This document shows, piece by piece, positions 48,575-58,586 of a DNA stretch of 64,000 bases. The DNA is taken from positions 34,251 through 98,250 of the forward strand of contig CALSRO010000007.1 of assembly GCA_943788775.1 (NCBI GenBank), written 5' to 3'. How positions within the stretch are numbered: the first letter of the stretch is position 1; each line of letters begins with the position of its first letter. The translations under genes were made by a program, and so were the position numbers. Source of the DNA: an uncultured Flavobacteriales bacterium (GTDB lineage: Bacteria > Bacteroidota > Bacteroidia > Flavobacteriales_G > Salibacteraceae). The notes beneath the pieces were generated by a model that saw only the letters and a program-made list of their open reading frames with translations, made no database searches and had not been told where the DNA came from.

Positions 48575-49504
48575 CTAGTGCATTCTTTTGCGCTTGGCTA
48601 AAAATCGATCAAGCACTTTTTCAACGCCATCTTCCGTATTGCACTCATTCCAATCAATGCCGTATTGACGACAACGCAGCTTGATTTCGTTAATTTTCTT
48701 TTTCCTTTCCAAATTGTATTGACCTTGGATTTCGTGAGGATTCACCTTAATGCGCTCTTTGGTTTCTAGATCCACAAATGTGTATGGACGATTTTCGAAT
48801 ACAAGTTCAACTTCAGTGGATTTATGAAACAAATGGAATAGAACGACTTCGTGTTTGTTGTATCGCATATGTTGCAATGCATCAAAAAGCTTGTTTTGCT
48901 CAGCTTCACCTCGAAACAGTGAATCCATAAAATCCGAGAAAATCACCACCAGCGATCTCTTTGATGCTTTTTCAGCCATTTGATGCAACGTTTCAACCAC
49001 AGCGCTGTGTTCTGCACCTTCCTCAGAGTTATAAACCTTTTCCAACTCATGGAATAGGTATGCGTGATGTGCAGAAGAGCTTTTGGCAGGCGTACTCAAT
49101 TCTAGGCTGTCGCCAAAAAAGGTGAGTCCGGCAGCATCTCTCTGTTTGCGCATCAAATAGATTAATGAGGCTGCAGATTGTATCGCAAACTGAATTTTGC
49201 TAAGTGTGTCTGGGCCACTAGGCTTTGGATAAAACATGGAACCACTGCGATCGATGATGATATTACATCGGAGGTTTGTTTCTTCCTCGTATCGTTTCAC
49301 AAACATTTTGTCTGTGCGTCCGTAAAGTTTCCAATCAATATGCCTTGTGCTTTCGCCTGTATTGTAGGCTCTGTGTTCAGCAAATTCCACACTGAATCCA
49401 TGGTATGGACTTTTGTGCAGTCCAGTGATGAACCCTTCCACGGCCTGTTTCGCAAGAAACTCTAGCCGGCCAAATCGTTGAGCTTGAAAATGATCAATAG
49501 GCAT
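48575..49504 (-). CDS. DUF58 domain-containing protein
   Basis: A 309-residue protein of the DUF58 family. The early block GFSVEFAEHRAYNTGE, then STRHIDWKLYGRTDKMFVKR, is the DUF58 signature, and DRSGSMFYP is a MIDAS-like DxSxS of a von Willebrand A fold, with FSDFMDSL later. These proteins usually sit with a MoxR AAA+ ATPase and other vWA genes; none is adjacent here, so its partner is elsewhere. It is predicted soluble and cytoplasmic. Confidence 0.88.
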   Translation of the reverse strand: MPIDHFQAQRFGRLEFLAKQAVEGFITGLHKSPYHGFSVEFAEHRAYNTGESTRHIDWKLYGRTDKMFVKRYEEETNLRCNIIIDRSGSMFYPKPSGPDTLSKIQFAIQSAASLIYLMRKQRDAAGLTFFGDSLELSTPAKSSSAHHAYLFHELEKVYNSEEGAEHSAVVETLHQMAEKASKRSLVVIFSDFMDSLFRGEAEQNKLFDALQHMRYNKHEVVLFHLFHKSTEVELVFENRPYTFVDLETKERIKVNPHEIQGQYNLERKKKINEIKLRCRQYGIDWNECNTEDGVEKVLDRFLAKRKRMH

Positions 49505-49555
49505 GGGTGCGATGATACAAAGAAGTCTTATATAGTGATTCCTTCAAGGGACAAT

Positions 49556-49690
49556 GAGGCCATTTTTAAATGAGATGATGAGTCAATGAGATAATGTGAT
49601 AATGAGTTGATGAGATGATTTGAAGATGAGACAATGTGATAATTAGTCAATGAGATAATTGAACAATTGGCCAATGTGATAATGCTGAGG
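49556..49690. repeat. degenerate AT-rich tandem repeat
   Basis: Irregular copies of phrases such as ATGAGATAATGTGATAATGA, AGTCAATGAGATAAT and CCAATGTGATAATG, built on a loose 8-12-base theme of GATGAG/AATGTGATAATG/CAATGAGATAAT. It lies in the 330-bp gap between the DUF58 gene and trxA. There is no open frame and no spaced direct repeat. Similar decayed intergenic arrays occur in Bacteroidota; their origin is not settled. Confidence 0.65.
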
Positions 49691-49776
49691 TGGTGTGTGG
49701 TAGCTGGCGATTGGCTATTGTGTTCTCAATATTATTCTAAAGTGGTCAACAAGCGTGAATACGCTAGTGAATACAT

Positions 49777-49809
49777 AAAAAAAAGCCCCGAATAAATTCG
49801 AGGCTTTTT
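49777..49809 (-). terminator. trxA intrinsic terminator
   Basis: Hairpin AAAAAGCC-C-CGAAT / ATTCG-A-GGCTTTTT with A and T runs, 27 bases beyond the trxA stop on the reverse strand. Confidence 0.8.
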
Positions 49810-49835
49810 ACAACTGTTTAGTTAAGTTGCCGGGC

Positions 49836-50156
49836 TCAAGCCATTTGAGCTTCCAGCTTTTTTACTAGCGTAGCTTTTGGAACTGCGCCTACTTGACGAT
49901 CTACAACTTCTCCATTCTTTATAAAAAGAATAGTTGGAATACTGCGGATGCCATATTTCGTTGCAACCTCTGGGTTAAGGTCAACATTCAGTTTGCCAAC
50001 AACTGCTTTGTCGCCATACTCATTAGCCACTTCTTCAACGATTGGACCCACCATGCGGCAAGGGCCACACCACTCGGCCCAAAAATCGACCAATACTGGC
50101 TTGTCTGATTTTAAAGCTGTTTCTTCAAAGTTGCTGTCTGTGAATTCTAATGCCAT
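49836..50156 (-). CDS. trxA: thioredoxin
   Basis: A 106-residue disulfide reductase with the redox motif WAEWCGPCRMVGP and the cis-Pro block SIPTILFIKNGE. I start at ATG 50156 (MALEFTDSN); the frame could begin at 50198, but the 14 extra residues are not family-like. It would supply electrons to the BCP peroxiredoxin also encoded here. Confidence 0.94.
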   Translation of the reverse strand: MALEFTDSNFEETALKSDKPVLVDFWAEWCGPCRMVGPIVEEVANEYGDKAVVGKLNVDLNPEVATKYGIRSIPTILFIKNGEVVDRQVGAVPKATLVKKLEAQMA

Positions 50157-50329
50157 GTTTTCTATTCTTCTTTTATTCTTGTTTGCACAAACGTACATGA
50201 ATTTAGTTCATTGTAATCCTTACAACCGAGTCACTTATTCACGAATGCTTGTTCTCTTAAATGTTTTTTTTAAGACTCGTTGCCCACAGTAGTCAATTAT
50301 TAATCCAATTAGTCAATTAGGTCAAAGTG

Positions 50330-53300
50330 TCATGCTTTTTCCACACTCCAATGTATTTCATGTAGATTTTCCAGTTGTTCTGACAATTCTCTGCTCAAAT
50401 TCACTCGTAAACTCCTAGAGGGCATCTCGATTCTAGTTCCATTTTCATGCACATTTATTTGTACAGGAATGGTTCCACTGTGCTGATTCAATAATGTATT
50501 CAATTGTGTCACGAATTTGTCTGTCACTTTTTCAAGTGCGATATCAAGGGCTACTTTTTTCACCTTTTTATCACGGAGGTCTGATAACAACTCAATGTTA
50601 GCGATAGATAGGCGGCTCACTTCCTTTTGATCTCTTTTGTTGAACCAGGAGTCAATCTTGACAGTGACTAAAACAAACCAGTAGTCATTTAGATAGTTCC
50701 TGAGTTTTAGATAGTCATCCTTAAAAAGCGCGAATTCAAATGAACCACGGTAATCTTCCAGAATAAACTTCCCAAACGGGGATCCTGTCTTTGTGGTTAG
50801 GTGACTTACATTGGTTATGATTCCTGACACTTTCGTTTCTCGTCTTTTTCTTACTTCTTCGATGTTTTCTAAATCAACCACGGATGCATTAGAGAATTGG
50901 TCTATCTCAAATTTGAAATCATCCAATGGATGTCCAGAAATATAAACCCCAACCACTTCTTTTTCTCTGTTGAGTTGGTCCAGAGTGCGCCATTCCGGAG
51001 AAGGAGGGATGACAGGCTCAGGAATATCTGCATCATCTGATTCACCGAATAATGAAGCTTGAGAGGAGTTTTCGGCTTCTTGCACTGCATTTCCATACCG
51101 AATGGCTTTTTCTATCAGCGTCTGTCCCTTTTCATCTTCGGCAAAGTATTGAGCGCGATGGATGTTTTCAAATGAATCGAATGCACCTGCTAACGCTAAT
51201 CCTTCAAAATTCTTTTTGTTAACCGTGCGAAGGTCCAATCGAGTGGCAAACTCAAAGATGGAAATATAAGACCCAGCCTCAATACGTTCTGCCACAATAG
51301 CATCCACGGCATTCGCGCCAACACCTTTAATGGCTCCCATCCCAAATCGTATTTCCCCTTTCTTATTTACGGTGAACTTATATGCACTCTCATTAACCGA
51401 TGGGCCTAAAACGGGTATGCCTCCACGCTTGCATTCCTCCATAAAGAATGTCACCTTTTTGATGTCATTCATGTTGTGCGTCAATACGGACGCCATGTAT
51501 TCGGCTGGATAGTTTGCTTTTAAGTAGGCAGTTTGAAACGCGACTAATGAATAGGCTGCAGAGTGGGATCGGTTGAAACCGTATTCCGCAAATCGCATCA
51601 TCACGTCAAAAATCTCATCCGCTTGTTCGGCGGCTATTTCGTTGTGTTTTTCGCAACCCTCACGAAAGATGACCTTCTGCTGCTGCATGACGTCCATCTT
51701 CTTCTTTCCCATTGCACGTCGCAAAATGTCCGCAGCACCGAGACTATACCCAGCAAGAATTTGAGCTGTTTGCATAATTTGCTCCTGATAGACCATAATC
51801 CCGTAGGTGTCTTTCAGAATTGGTTCTAGCTTCTCGTGTGGGTATTTGACTTCTTCGGCGCCCTGCTTTCGCTTTATAAACGTGTCTATGAACTGCAATG
51901 GCCCTGGCCGATAAAGCGCGTTCATGGCTATTAGATCCTCTATGTCGGTTGGGACGAGGTTTCGAAGATGCTTTTGCATTCCAACGGACTCGAATTGGAA
52001 TGTTCCATTCGTTTCCCCGGCTTGATAGAGTTCAAATGTTACTGGATCATCCAGCGGTATTTCATCTGGATTGATCAGTACTCCATGCCGTTCATGAATG
52101 AGCTGAATTGCATCCTTCATGATCGTGAGGGTCTTTAATCCCAGAAAGTCCATTTTTAGCAGTCCTGCGCTTTCGACAACACTGTTATCAAATTGAGTCA
52201 CTAACAAGTCCGAATCCTTGGCTGTAGCTACTGGTATGAACTCCCGAATATCTTCAGGAGTAATAATAACTCCACAGGCATGTATACCCGTATTCCGCAC
52301 CGATCCCTCCAGTTTTCGAGCTTGGTTCAGGATTTTACCCTCTTCGTTGTCCCGTTCACTGATATCTATTAACTGCTTAACATTGATGAGGTCATCCCCG
52401 TTAAATTCCTTTTTTAGTTCATCGTCGGTTCGGCCGAAAATGTGCTTAAACTTCTTTAGGTCAGGGACAAGCTTTGCGATCCGGTCTGAGTCAGAAAGCG
52501 GAAGTTCCATAACTCTTGAAACATCTCGGATACTGGATTTTGCAGCCATGCTGCCATAGGTAATAATCTGAGCCACCTGCGTTTGGCCATACTTGTTTAC
52601 GACATAATCAATGATTCGATCACGGCCTTCGTCATCGAAATCAATATCAATATCGGGCATTGTGACCCGCTCCGGATTTAAGAATCGCTCAAACAGCAGT
52701 TTGTATTTTATGGGATCGATATTGGTAATGCCAATCGCGAACGCCACCGCCGATCCTGCCGCCGATCCACGACCAGGGCCAACCCAAACTCCCCGGTTAC
52801 GTGCTTCCGTTGTAAAATCTTGAACGATCAGGAAATATCCAGGAAATCCCATGTCCTTAATCACCTTCAACTCGAAGAGGAGGCGATCTTTTATTTCCTC
52901 CGTTATTTCACCGTATTTCTTCTTTGCACCTTCAAAGGAGAGATGTTCCAGAAACTCATTTTCTCCAGCAAATTCGTCTGGGATATCAAATTTGGGGAGT
53001 AGAATGTCCCTGCCCAATCGATACTCTTCCACCTTATCTGTGATCTCAGATATTGTCAAAATGGCTTCAGGCAAGTCTTTGAAAAGAGCCTTCATTTCAT
53101 CGGCTGACTTGAAATAGAATTCCTGATTAGGCATTCCAAATCGAAAACCGCGACCGCGCCCAATCGGTGTGCTTTGCTGCTCACCGTCTTTGACACACAA
53201 TAGAATGTCATGGGCATTGGCATCCTCCTTGTTTTGATAATAAACATCGTTTGCCGCGAAGTATTTGACTCCGTACTTATTACAAAACTGGAGAAGCACT

Positions 53301-54637
53301 TTGTTGACCCGTTTCTCTTCTTCCAGGTCGTGTCGCATCAATTGGACATAGAAGTCCTCTCCAAACTGTTGATGCCAATAGACAAATGCTTTTTCGGCTT
53401 GACTTTCCCCAACATTCAATATTAGGTTGGCTACTTCACCACCTAAACCGCCACTCGTGCAGATTAGGTCATCTTTAAATTCTTCAATGCATTCCCTTCC
53501 AACACGAGGCAAACCAGCATAGTAACCATCAATAAATCCGACAGAACAAAGTTTTGCCAAATTGTGATATCCAGCTTCGTTTTTAGCGATTAGAACTTGC
53601 TTAAATCGACGATCTGGGGCGTCTTTGGTAAATTGATGTTTCTCGTATTCATCTGCCACATAAAACTCACAACCAACAATCGCCTTTATTCCAGCCAGTT
53701 CACACTCCCTTACGAAGTGAAAAACTCCCATCATGTTACCCAAATCGGTAATCGCAATTGCGGGCATATTCAGCGCAGCCGCATGCCGTACTATGGATTT
53801 AATGGCAGAGGTCGACTGCAGTATGGAGAATTGTGTATGATTATGAAGATGCGTAAACGGAACATCCTTTAGTAGTGCTTCATTTTCCTCATGAGCTGCT
53901 TGATCGGAATCATCTTCGTCTTCAAATATGTCAGAATCGTCAATATCCTCCGGAGTGTACGGCTGTATATTCAGCCCAATCAGTTTAAATGGCTTTGGGT
54001 TAGCCTCCTTAAACGCTTTTACCTTATCGGCACTTGAGTCCAGTTCTTTGGCACCGATTACACCGATTCTTACCAGTTCTAAAAAACACCTCGAAGTTGC
54101 TTCTACATCGGCAGATGCATTGTGAGCGTTGTCTACTTTTTCATGAAAAAGCTTATCGTTCAACTCACTAAGCGTTGGGTATTTAAAGCTTTTGCCGCGC
54201 CCACCTGGCAGCTGACAGAATGCCGTGCTCAGTTGCATTGTGTCTAATGTACGCTTGGACATTAATCCGTCGTCACGCGTAGCACGAGCGTATTCTGCAC
54301 CCATCACTTTCATGTCGAACTCGACATTGTGACCTATTGCAAACTGGGATTTCGCTAGCGCCGATTGAAATTCGTCAAAGACAAACTCTATTGAGGCCCC
54401 AACTTTTTGTGCACGCTCGGTGCTAATTCCATGAATCTTTTCCGCGTTGAATGGTATCGTATACCCACCTGGTTTTATGATGTAATTCTTGACCTCGATG
54501 AGCTCACCCATGTCATCATGCAATTGCCATGCGAGTTGGACGACCCTTGGGAAGGATTCAAACTCCGTAACGGGAGCTTTCCAATTTTCAATCTTTCCTG
54601 TGGTTTCGGTGTCAAAAATGAGATACATAGTGCGCAA
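50330..54637 (-). CDS. dnaE: DNA polymerase III alpha subunit with fused N-terminal exonuclease
   Basis: A 1435-residue replicative polymerase. Residues 4-195 are a DnaQ-type 3'-5' exonuclease with all catalytic residues visible: D9 and E11 (FDTETTG), D108 (GHNVEFD), H172 and D177 (HNASADVE). An acidic linker (231-256) leads to the PHP domain (261 on, HLHNHTQFS) and the C-family polymerase core with GPGRGSAAGS (620-629) and the catalytic PDIDIDF (D662, D664). The C-terminus has an OB fold (VSGIITNVSHL). Such fused DnaEs of 1,400 residues or more are typical of Bacteroidota. The start could also be residue 4. Confidence 0.96.
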   Translation of the reverse strand: MRTMYLIFDTETTGKIENWKAPVTEFESFPRVVQLAWQLHDDMGELIEVKNYIIKPGGYTIPFNAEKIHGISTERAQKVGASIEFVFDEFQSALAKSQFAIGHNVEFDMKVMGAEYARATRDDGLMSKRTLDTMQLSTAFCQLPGGRGKSFKYPTLSELNDKLFHEKVDNAHNASADVEATSRCFLELVRIGVIGAKELDSSADKVKAFKEANPKPFKLIGLNIQPYTPEDIDDSDIFEDEDDSDQAAHEENEALLKDVPFTHLHNHTQFSILQSTSAIKSIVRHAAALNMPAIAITDLGNMMGVFHFVRECELAGIKAIVGCEFYVADEYEKHQFTKDAPDRRFKQVLIAKNEAGYHNLAKLCSVGFIDGYYAGLPRVGRECIEEFKDDLICTSGGLGGEVANLILNVGESQAEKAFVYWHQQFGEDFYVQLMRHDLEEEKRVNKVLLQFCNKYGVKYFAANDVYYQNKEDANAHDILLCVKDGEQQSTPIGRGRGFRFGMPNQEFYFKSADEMKALFKDLPEAILTISEITDKVEEYRLGRDILLPKFDIPDEFAGENEFLEHLSFEGAKKKYGEITEEIKDRLLFELKVIKDMGFPGYFLIVQDFTTEARNRGVWVGPGRGSAAGSAVAFAIGITNIDPIKYKLLFERFLNPERVTMPDIDIDFDDEGRDRIIDYVVNKYGQTQVAQIITYGSMAAKSSIRDVSRVMELPLSDSDRIAKLVPDLKKFKHIFGRTDDELKKEFNGDDLINVKQLIDISERDNEEGKILNQARKLEGSVRNTGIHACGVIITPEDIREFIPVATAKDSDLLVTQFDNSVVESAGLLKMDFLGLKTLTIMKDAIQLIHERHGVLINPDEIPLDDPVTFELYQAGETNGTFQFESVGMQKHLRNLVPTDIEDLIAMNALYRPGPLQFIDTFIKRKQGAEEVKYPHEKLEPILKDTYGIMVYQEQIMQTAQILAGYSLGAADILRRAMGKKKMDVMQQQKVIFREGCEKHNEIAAEQADEIFDVMMRFAEYGFNRSHSAAYSLVAFQTAYLKANYPAEYMASVLTHNMNDIKKVTFFMEECKRGGIPVLGPSVNESAYKFTVNKKGEIRFGMGAIKGVGANAVDAIVAERIEAGSYISIFEFATRLDLRTVNKKNFEGLALAGAFDSFENIHRAQYFAEDEKGQTLIEKAIRYGNAVQEAENSSQASLFGESDDADIPEPVIPPSPEWRTLDQLNREKEVVGVYISGHPLDDFKFEIDQFSNASVVDLENIEEVRKRRETKVSGIITNVSHLTTKTGSPFGKFILEDYRGSFEFALFKDDYLKLRNYLNDYWFVLVTVKIDSWFNKRDQKEVSRLSIANIELLSDLRDKKVKKVALDIALEKVTDKFVTQLNTLLNQHSGTIPVQINVHENGTRIEMPSRSLRVNLSRELSEQLENLHEIHWSVEKA

Positions 54638-54815
54638 TTATTGGGAACTCTAAAGTTAAAAACCTAGACTGGAGATACGGTCATTGTTGATATGTTGTGA
54701 AGAATAATCGAAAGGTCATTTCACTATGTCATCGCTATGCTCAACTAATCCATGCTCGATGGATATACTTGATATGAGAAACCTACTTTCGCGCCCTTTT
54801 TCAAGTAAAATTGGC

Positions 54816-56354
54816 ATGCGGAAATACATCAACTTATTCGATTTTAAGCAGAAAGTAGATTACAAGATCGAGGTTCTATCAGGCCTTACGGTTGCTTTGG
54901 CCCTTGTTCCAGAGGCAATTGCATTTGCCTTGATTGCTGGATTATCGCCATTAACTGGGTTGTACGCAGCTTTCACCATGGGATTGATTACCTCCATTTT
55001 TGGGGGTAGGCCCGGAATGATTTCAGGGGCAACAGGTGCTGTTGCGGTCGTTATCGTGAGTTTAGCAGCCTCTCATGGTGTAGAATATATATTCGCTACA
55101 GTTGTGCTTGCGGGATTGATTCAAATGGCTGCTGGGCTCTTAAGGCTTGGTAAGTTCATTCGTCTAGTGCCGCATCCAGTCATGTTTGGTTTTGTGAATG
55201 GTTTGGCCATTGTAATATTTCTTGCTCAGCTAGATCAGTTTAAGATTAAAAACACCGCGGGTATGATGGAATGGATGTCGGGCACTCAGCTATACTTGAT
55301 GGTAGGTCTTGTGTTGTTGACTATGCTTATCATATGGGGTTTACCAAAGCTCACCAAGAAAATCCCCGCATCCTTAACTTCCATTTTGGTGGTAATTGGG
55401 GTGGTGTTTGCCTTTGGGATCGATACCAAAACGGTGGGTGATATTGCCAGTATTCAGGGTGGTTTCCCACCTTTTCATATCCCAGAGATTCCACTTGCTT
55501 GGGAAACGTTGACCATTATTTTCCCTTACGCACTCATTGTAGCTGGAGTAGGTCTGATTGAAAGTTTACTTACGCTAAACCTAATTGATGAAATTACAGA
55601 AACCAGAGGGTGGGGTAACAAAGAAGCGGTGGTGCAAGGCCTTGCAAACACTGTGACAGGGCTGTTTTCAGGTATGGGTGGATGCGCCATGATTGGTCAG
55701 AGTTTGATTAATATTTCATCGGGTGCTCGCGCAAGACTTTCGGGTATAGTGGCGTCTGTCATGCTTTTGGTATTCATCATGTTCGGAGCAGATCTAATCG
55801 AGCAGGTACCAATGGCTGCATTGACTGGTTTAATGATCATGGTTAGTATTGGAACGTTTGAGTGGGCCAGTTTGAGAACCTTTGGCAAAATGCCAAAGAT
55901 GGACGTATTGGTAATGGTTCTAGTGGCCCTGATTACCGTGTTCCTGCACAATTTAGCCTTAGCTGTACTGATCGGAGTGGTGATTGCTGCACTCGTGTTT
56001 GCTTGGGAAAATGCCACGAGAATTCGAGCTAGAAAGCACACCGATGAGGCAGGGGTAAAGCACTACGAAATCTACGGTCCACTGTTTTTTGGATCTGTTT
56101 CTGCATTCAGTGAGAAATTCAGTGTGCAAAGTGACCCAGAGGAGATCATTATTGACTTCCAAGAAAGCAGGGTAGCTGATATGTCAGGAATTGAAGCATT
56201 GAACAAACTGACAGAACGTTATCTAAAGGCTGGTAAGAAGGTCCACTTAAAGCACCTGAGCCAGGATTGTCGCAGGTTGCTGCACAACGCAGACAACCTG
56301 ATTGATGTGAATATTATTGAAGACCCTAGCTACAAAGTGCTTACGGACGTTTAA
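54816..56354 (+). CDS. SulP family inorganic anion transporter
   Basis: Inner-membrane transporter of about 512 residues from ATG 54816 (MRKYINLFDFKQKVDYKIEV); the frame could start at 54726. VLSGLTVALALVPEAIAFAL is the SulP family signature, with about 12-14 membrane segments, followed by a C-terminal STAS domain (IIIDFQESRVADMSGIEALN). Members move sulfate, bicarbonate or other anions; no neighbour settles which. Divergent from dnaE. Confidence 0.9.
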   Translation: MRKYINLFDFKQKVDYKIEVLSGLTVALALVPEAIAFALIAGLSPLTGLYAAFTMGLITSIFGGRPGMISGATGAVAVVIVSLAASHGVEYIFATVVLAGLIQMAAGLLRLGKFIRLVPHPVMFGFVNGLAIVIFLAQLDQFKIKNTAGMMEWMSGTQLYLMVGLVLLTMLIIWGLPKLTKKIPASLTSILVVIGVVFAFGIDTKTVGDIASIQGGFPPFHIPEIPLAWETLTIIFPYALIVAGVGLIESLLTLNLIDEITETRGWGNKEAVVQGLANTVTGLFSGMGGCAMIGQSLINISSGARARLSGIVASVMLLVFIMFGADLIEQVPMAALTGLMIMVSIGTFEWASLRTFGKMPKMDVLVMVLVALITVFLHNLALAVLIGVVIAALVFAWENATRIRARKHTDEAGVKHYEIYGPLFFGSVSAFSEKFSVQSDPEEIIIDFQESRVADMSGIEALNKLTERYLKAGKKVHLKHLSQDCRRLLHNADNLIDVNIIEDPSYKVLTDV

Positions 56355-56436
56355 GCATTAATTCCTCCGAAAACCACTTCCTTTTTGAGTTTGTCTAAAT
56401 CGAATACGTGGTTGAAGAAGTTTTCTATTTAAACTT

Positions 56437-57645
56437 TTAGTACTGCCCTAAAAATTCAGTCACTTGTTCCTTAACGTGCTCTATCATGGGTCTCGTCAAT
56501 CCATGATGGCAGGCTAAAAGCATTCCACCACGCATTACCTTATCTGATTCTACATAACCATTCGCTGATTCTTTGCGGGTTACGTTTTTGAACCCAGGTT
56601 GACGCAGAATATTTCCCGTAAACACGGTTCTAGTTTGGATGTTTCGCTTCTCTAAGAAGATTTGCATCTTTGGTCGCTTGAATGGCGCGTTATCCTTGAT
56701 GGTCAAAGCTAATGCCAGCCAACCCGTTCGGCTATTTGGTAGTTGTTTTGGTAAAACGAACCATTCTTCCCATTGTGAGAAAAACTCACGCATTTCCGAA
56801 TAGTTGTTTTCACGCTCAGTGATGTTCTTATCAAGTTTGTCTAACTGCACTAATCCGAAAGCAGCGCCCATCTCAGATGGTTCTAAATTATAGCCCGGTT
56901 CAGCAAAAATGAACTTCGAATCGTAAGGAATTCCATCCACTTCTACATTAAAGCGGTTTTCAATAGCTTCCGATTCTACAAATAGTGATGAAGATCTTCC
57001 CCAAGACCTCAATAGCTTGCCTCGTTCAAAATGCTCCGATTCTCGAACACAGAGCATTCCACCGTTTCCAGCGCAATTAATGACATGTGAACCATAAAAA
57101 CTAGTGATGCTCATGTCGGTATAGCTTCCTGAGCTCTTACCATTAATGGTTCCTCCAAGGGTGTCAGCAGAGTCTTCAAAGACCATCAATCTGTGCTTAT
57201 CCGCAATCTCTCGCAGCTTTGGCCAGTCAGGCATGTTTCCGATGAGATTCGGAATCATAAGCGCCTTTGTCTTGTCGGTAATCATTTCCTCAACCTTAGA
57301 AACATCAAGGTTGTAAGTGCCTTCTTCTACATCCACAAAAGCCGGAATCAATTTGTTGCGAACCAAAGGAGCAACCGTTGTTGAAAAGGTCAGGGCAGGA
57401 GTGATGACTTCGCTTCCTTCAGGCAGATTCATCAATTCTACTCCCAAGTAATTAGCCGATGAACCACTGTTAAGCATGATACCATATGGTTTATCATATA
57501 GCTCCGCAATTCTTCGCTCCATTTCACGAACGTGGTAGCCCATTTGTGTGCTTGTTCTAAGCACATTAACCACTGCTGCAATCTCGTCTTCTCCGTGCAC
57601 AGTCATTCCGTAAGGCACTCGGATCATTTCTTTTGTTTCACTCAT
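56437..57645 (-). CDS. DegT/DnrJ/EryC1/StrS-fold enzyme with His in place of the PLP lysine
   Basis: A 402-residue fold-type I PLP enzyme. The DegT features are there: VLNSGSSANYLG-like block (NSGSSANYLGVELMN), ITPALTFSTTVAPLV, and FEDSADTLGG with the PLP-ring Asp. The usual S-F-x-x-x-K reads SFYGSH, so H187 stands where Lys forms the Schiff base. This His is known from ColD and from E1 (RfbH/AscC) 3-dehydratases that remove the C3 hydroxyl of 4-keto-6-deoxy sugars. With a CDP-glucose 4,6-dehydratase nearby, 3,6-dideoxysugar synthesis is a fair inference. It starts directly at the stop of the RmlD-like gene. Confidence 0.82.
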   Translation of the reverse strand: MSETKEMIRVPYGMTVHGEDEIAAVVNVLRTSTQMGYHVREMERRIAELYDKPYGIMLNSGSSANYLGVELMNLPEGSEVITPALTFSTTVAPLVRNKLIPAFVDVEEGTYNLDVSKVEEMITDKTKALMIPNLIGNMPDWPKLREIADKHRLMVFEDSADTLGGTINGKSSGSYTDMSITSFYGSHVINCAGNGGMLCVRESEHFERGKLLRSWGRSSSLFVESEAIENRFNVEVDGIPYDSKFIFAEPGYNLEPSEMGAAFGLVQLDKLDKNITERENNYSEMREFFSQWEEWFVLPKQLPNSRTGWLALALTIKDNAPFKRPKMQIFLEKRNIQTRTVFTGNILRQPGFKNVTRKESANGYVESDKVMRGGMLLACHHGLTRPMIEHVKEQVTEFLGQY

Positions 57646-58530
57646 CTATTTGGATGTTCTTTTCTTCAATACGCTTAAATAGTCGTCTACGTTTGCCCAG
57701 CGAAAATCGGGAAATTCTGCATTGAATTTCACCGCGCTCATTCCACCGATCAAAGGACGTTTAGCAGGTTGATTTAGCTGCGCTGTATTAACAGCTTTTA
57801 TGCTTACTTGTTCGTGGCCGAAGTACGAATAAACGCGTTCCGCTAACTGTACCCGATTTAGGTAGTCGGTGCTGGCTAAATGGTAAATACCGCTCCCCTG
57901 TGCTATGGATAATTGATAGATCGCTCTAGCCACATCGGCAGCATTGACCGGTGTGGCATATTGATCTACAGGCAAGATGAGCTCCATTGGCTCTCGCTTA
58001 AGCATGTTTTCGCTTAACCGGGCAATGAAATTTTTTCCTCGAATCTCATCTCCATATACGTTGGTGATGCGGCAAATGAGATAGTCCGTAAGGTTGTTGG
58101 CAATATGTTGTTCGGCTGCCAGCTTATGTTTGGCATACACACCTAATGGATTAACATCATCGGTTTCGGTATAAAAGCCTTTGGCTCCATCAAACACATA
58201 GTCAGTGCTTAGGTACACGAACTTTGCATTGAATTTCTTTGCAATACTGACCGCGTTTATTGTGGACTGTACCGTCTTTTCGTAGCTTTCTTCCACATGA
58301 TCTTCGCAGTAATCGACCCAAGTCAGAGCACCGCAATGAACTATGATGTCTGGATTGAAACCTTCAATGTCCACGTTATTCGAGTCATTTGGGTCAAGGG
58401 TGTTGTAAAAACTGGTTTCACTTGTTTCGAATCCGAAATGAGTTCCCAAGCAGTTCCATCCTTGTTGTTTAAAATGTTGGAGGCAGTTTCCACCTACCAA
58501 TCCCGATGCTCCGAGTATCAATGCATTCAT
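57646..58530 (-). CDS. RmlD-like NAD(P)-dependent sugar-nucleotide reductase
   Basis: A 294-residue extended SDR. It has LILGASGLVGGNC (cofactor), VHCGALTWVDYCE, YLSTDYVFDG and catalytic YAKHK, the pattern of dTDP-4-dehydrorhamnose reductase relatives. It likely reduces the 4-keto group of the sugar made by its neighbours, ending a deoxysugar pathway. It abuts the DegT-fold gene and is cotranscribed with it. Confidence 0.85.
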   Translation of the reverse strand: MNALILGASGLVGGNCLQHFKQQGWNCLGTHFGFETSETSFYNTLDPNDSNNVDIEGFNPDIIVHCGALTWVDYCEDHVEESYEKTVQSTINAVSIAKKFNAKFVYLSTDYVFDGAKGFYTETDDVNPLGVYAKHKLAAEQHIANNLTDYLICRITNVYGDEIRGKNFIARLSENMLKREPMELILPVDQYATPVNAADVARAIYQLSIAQGSGIYHLASTDYLNRVQLAERVYSYFGHEQVSIKAVNTAQLNQPAKRPLIGGMSAVKFNAEFPDFRWANVDDYLSVLKKRTSK

Positions 58531-58586
58531 GGGTACAATGTTAAAACTCGAAGATGACTTTGTGACAGTAAAGGACTTAAAATCTG

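Noticed and set aside
49556..49690. AT-rich repeats as a CRISPR array
   Set aside because: Repeats are imperfect, of irregular length and spacing, with no unique spacers and no cas genes.
52218..54125. Forward-strand open frames opposite dnaE
   Set aside because: They are shadows of a fully conserved polymerase gene, with no recognisable domains or ribosome-binding sites.
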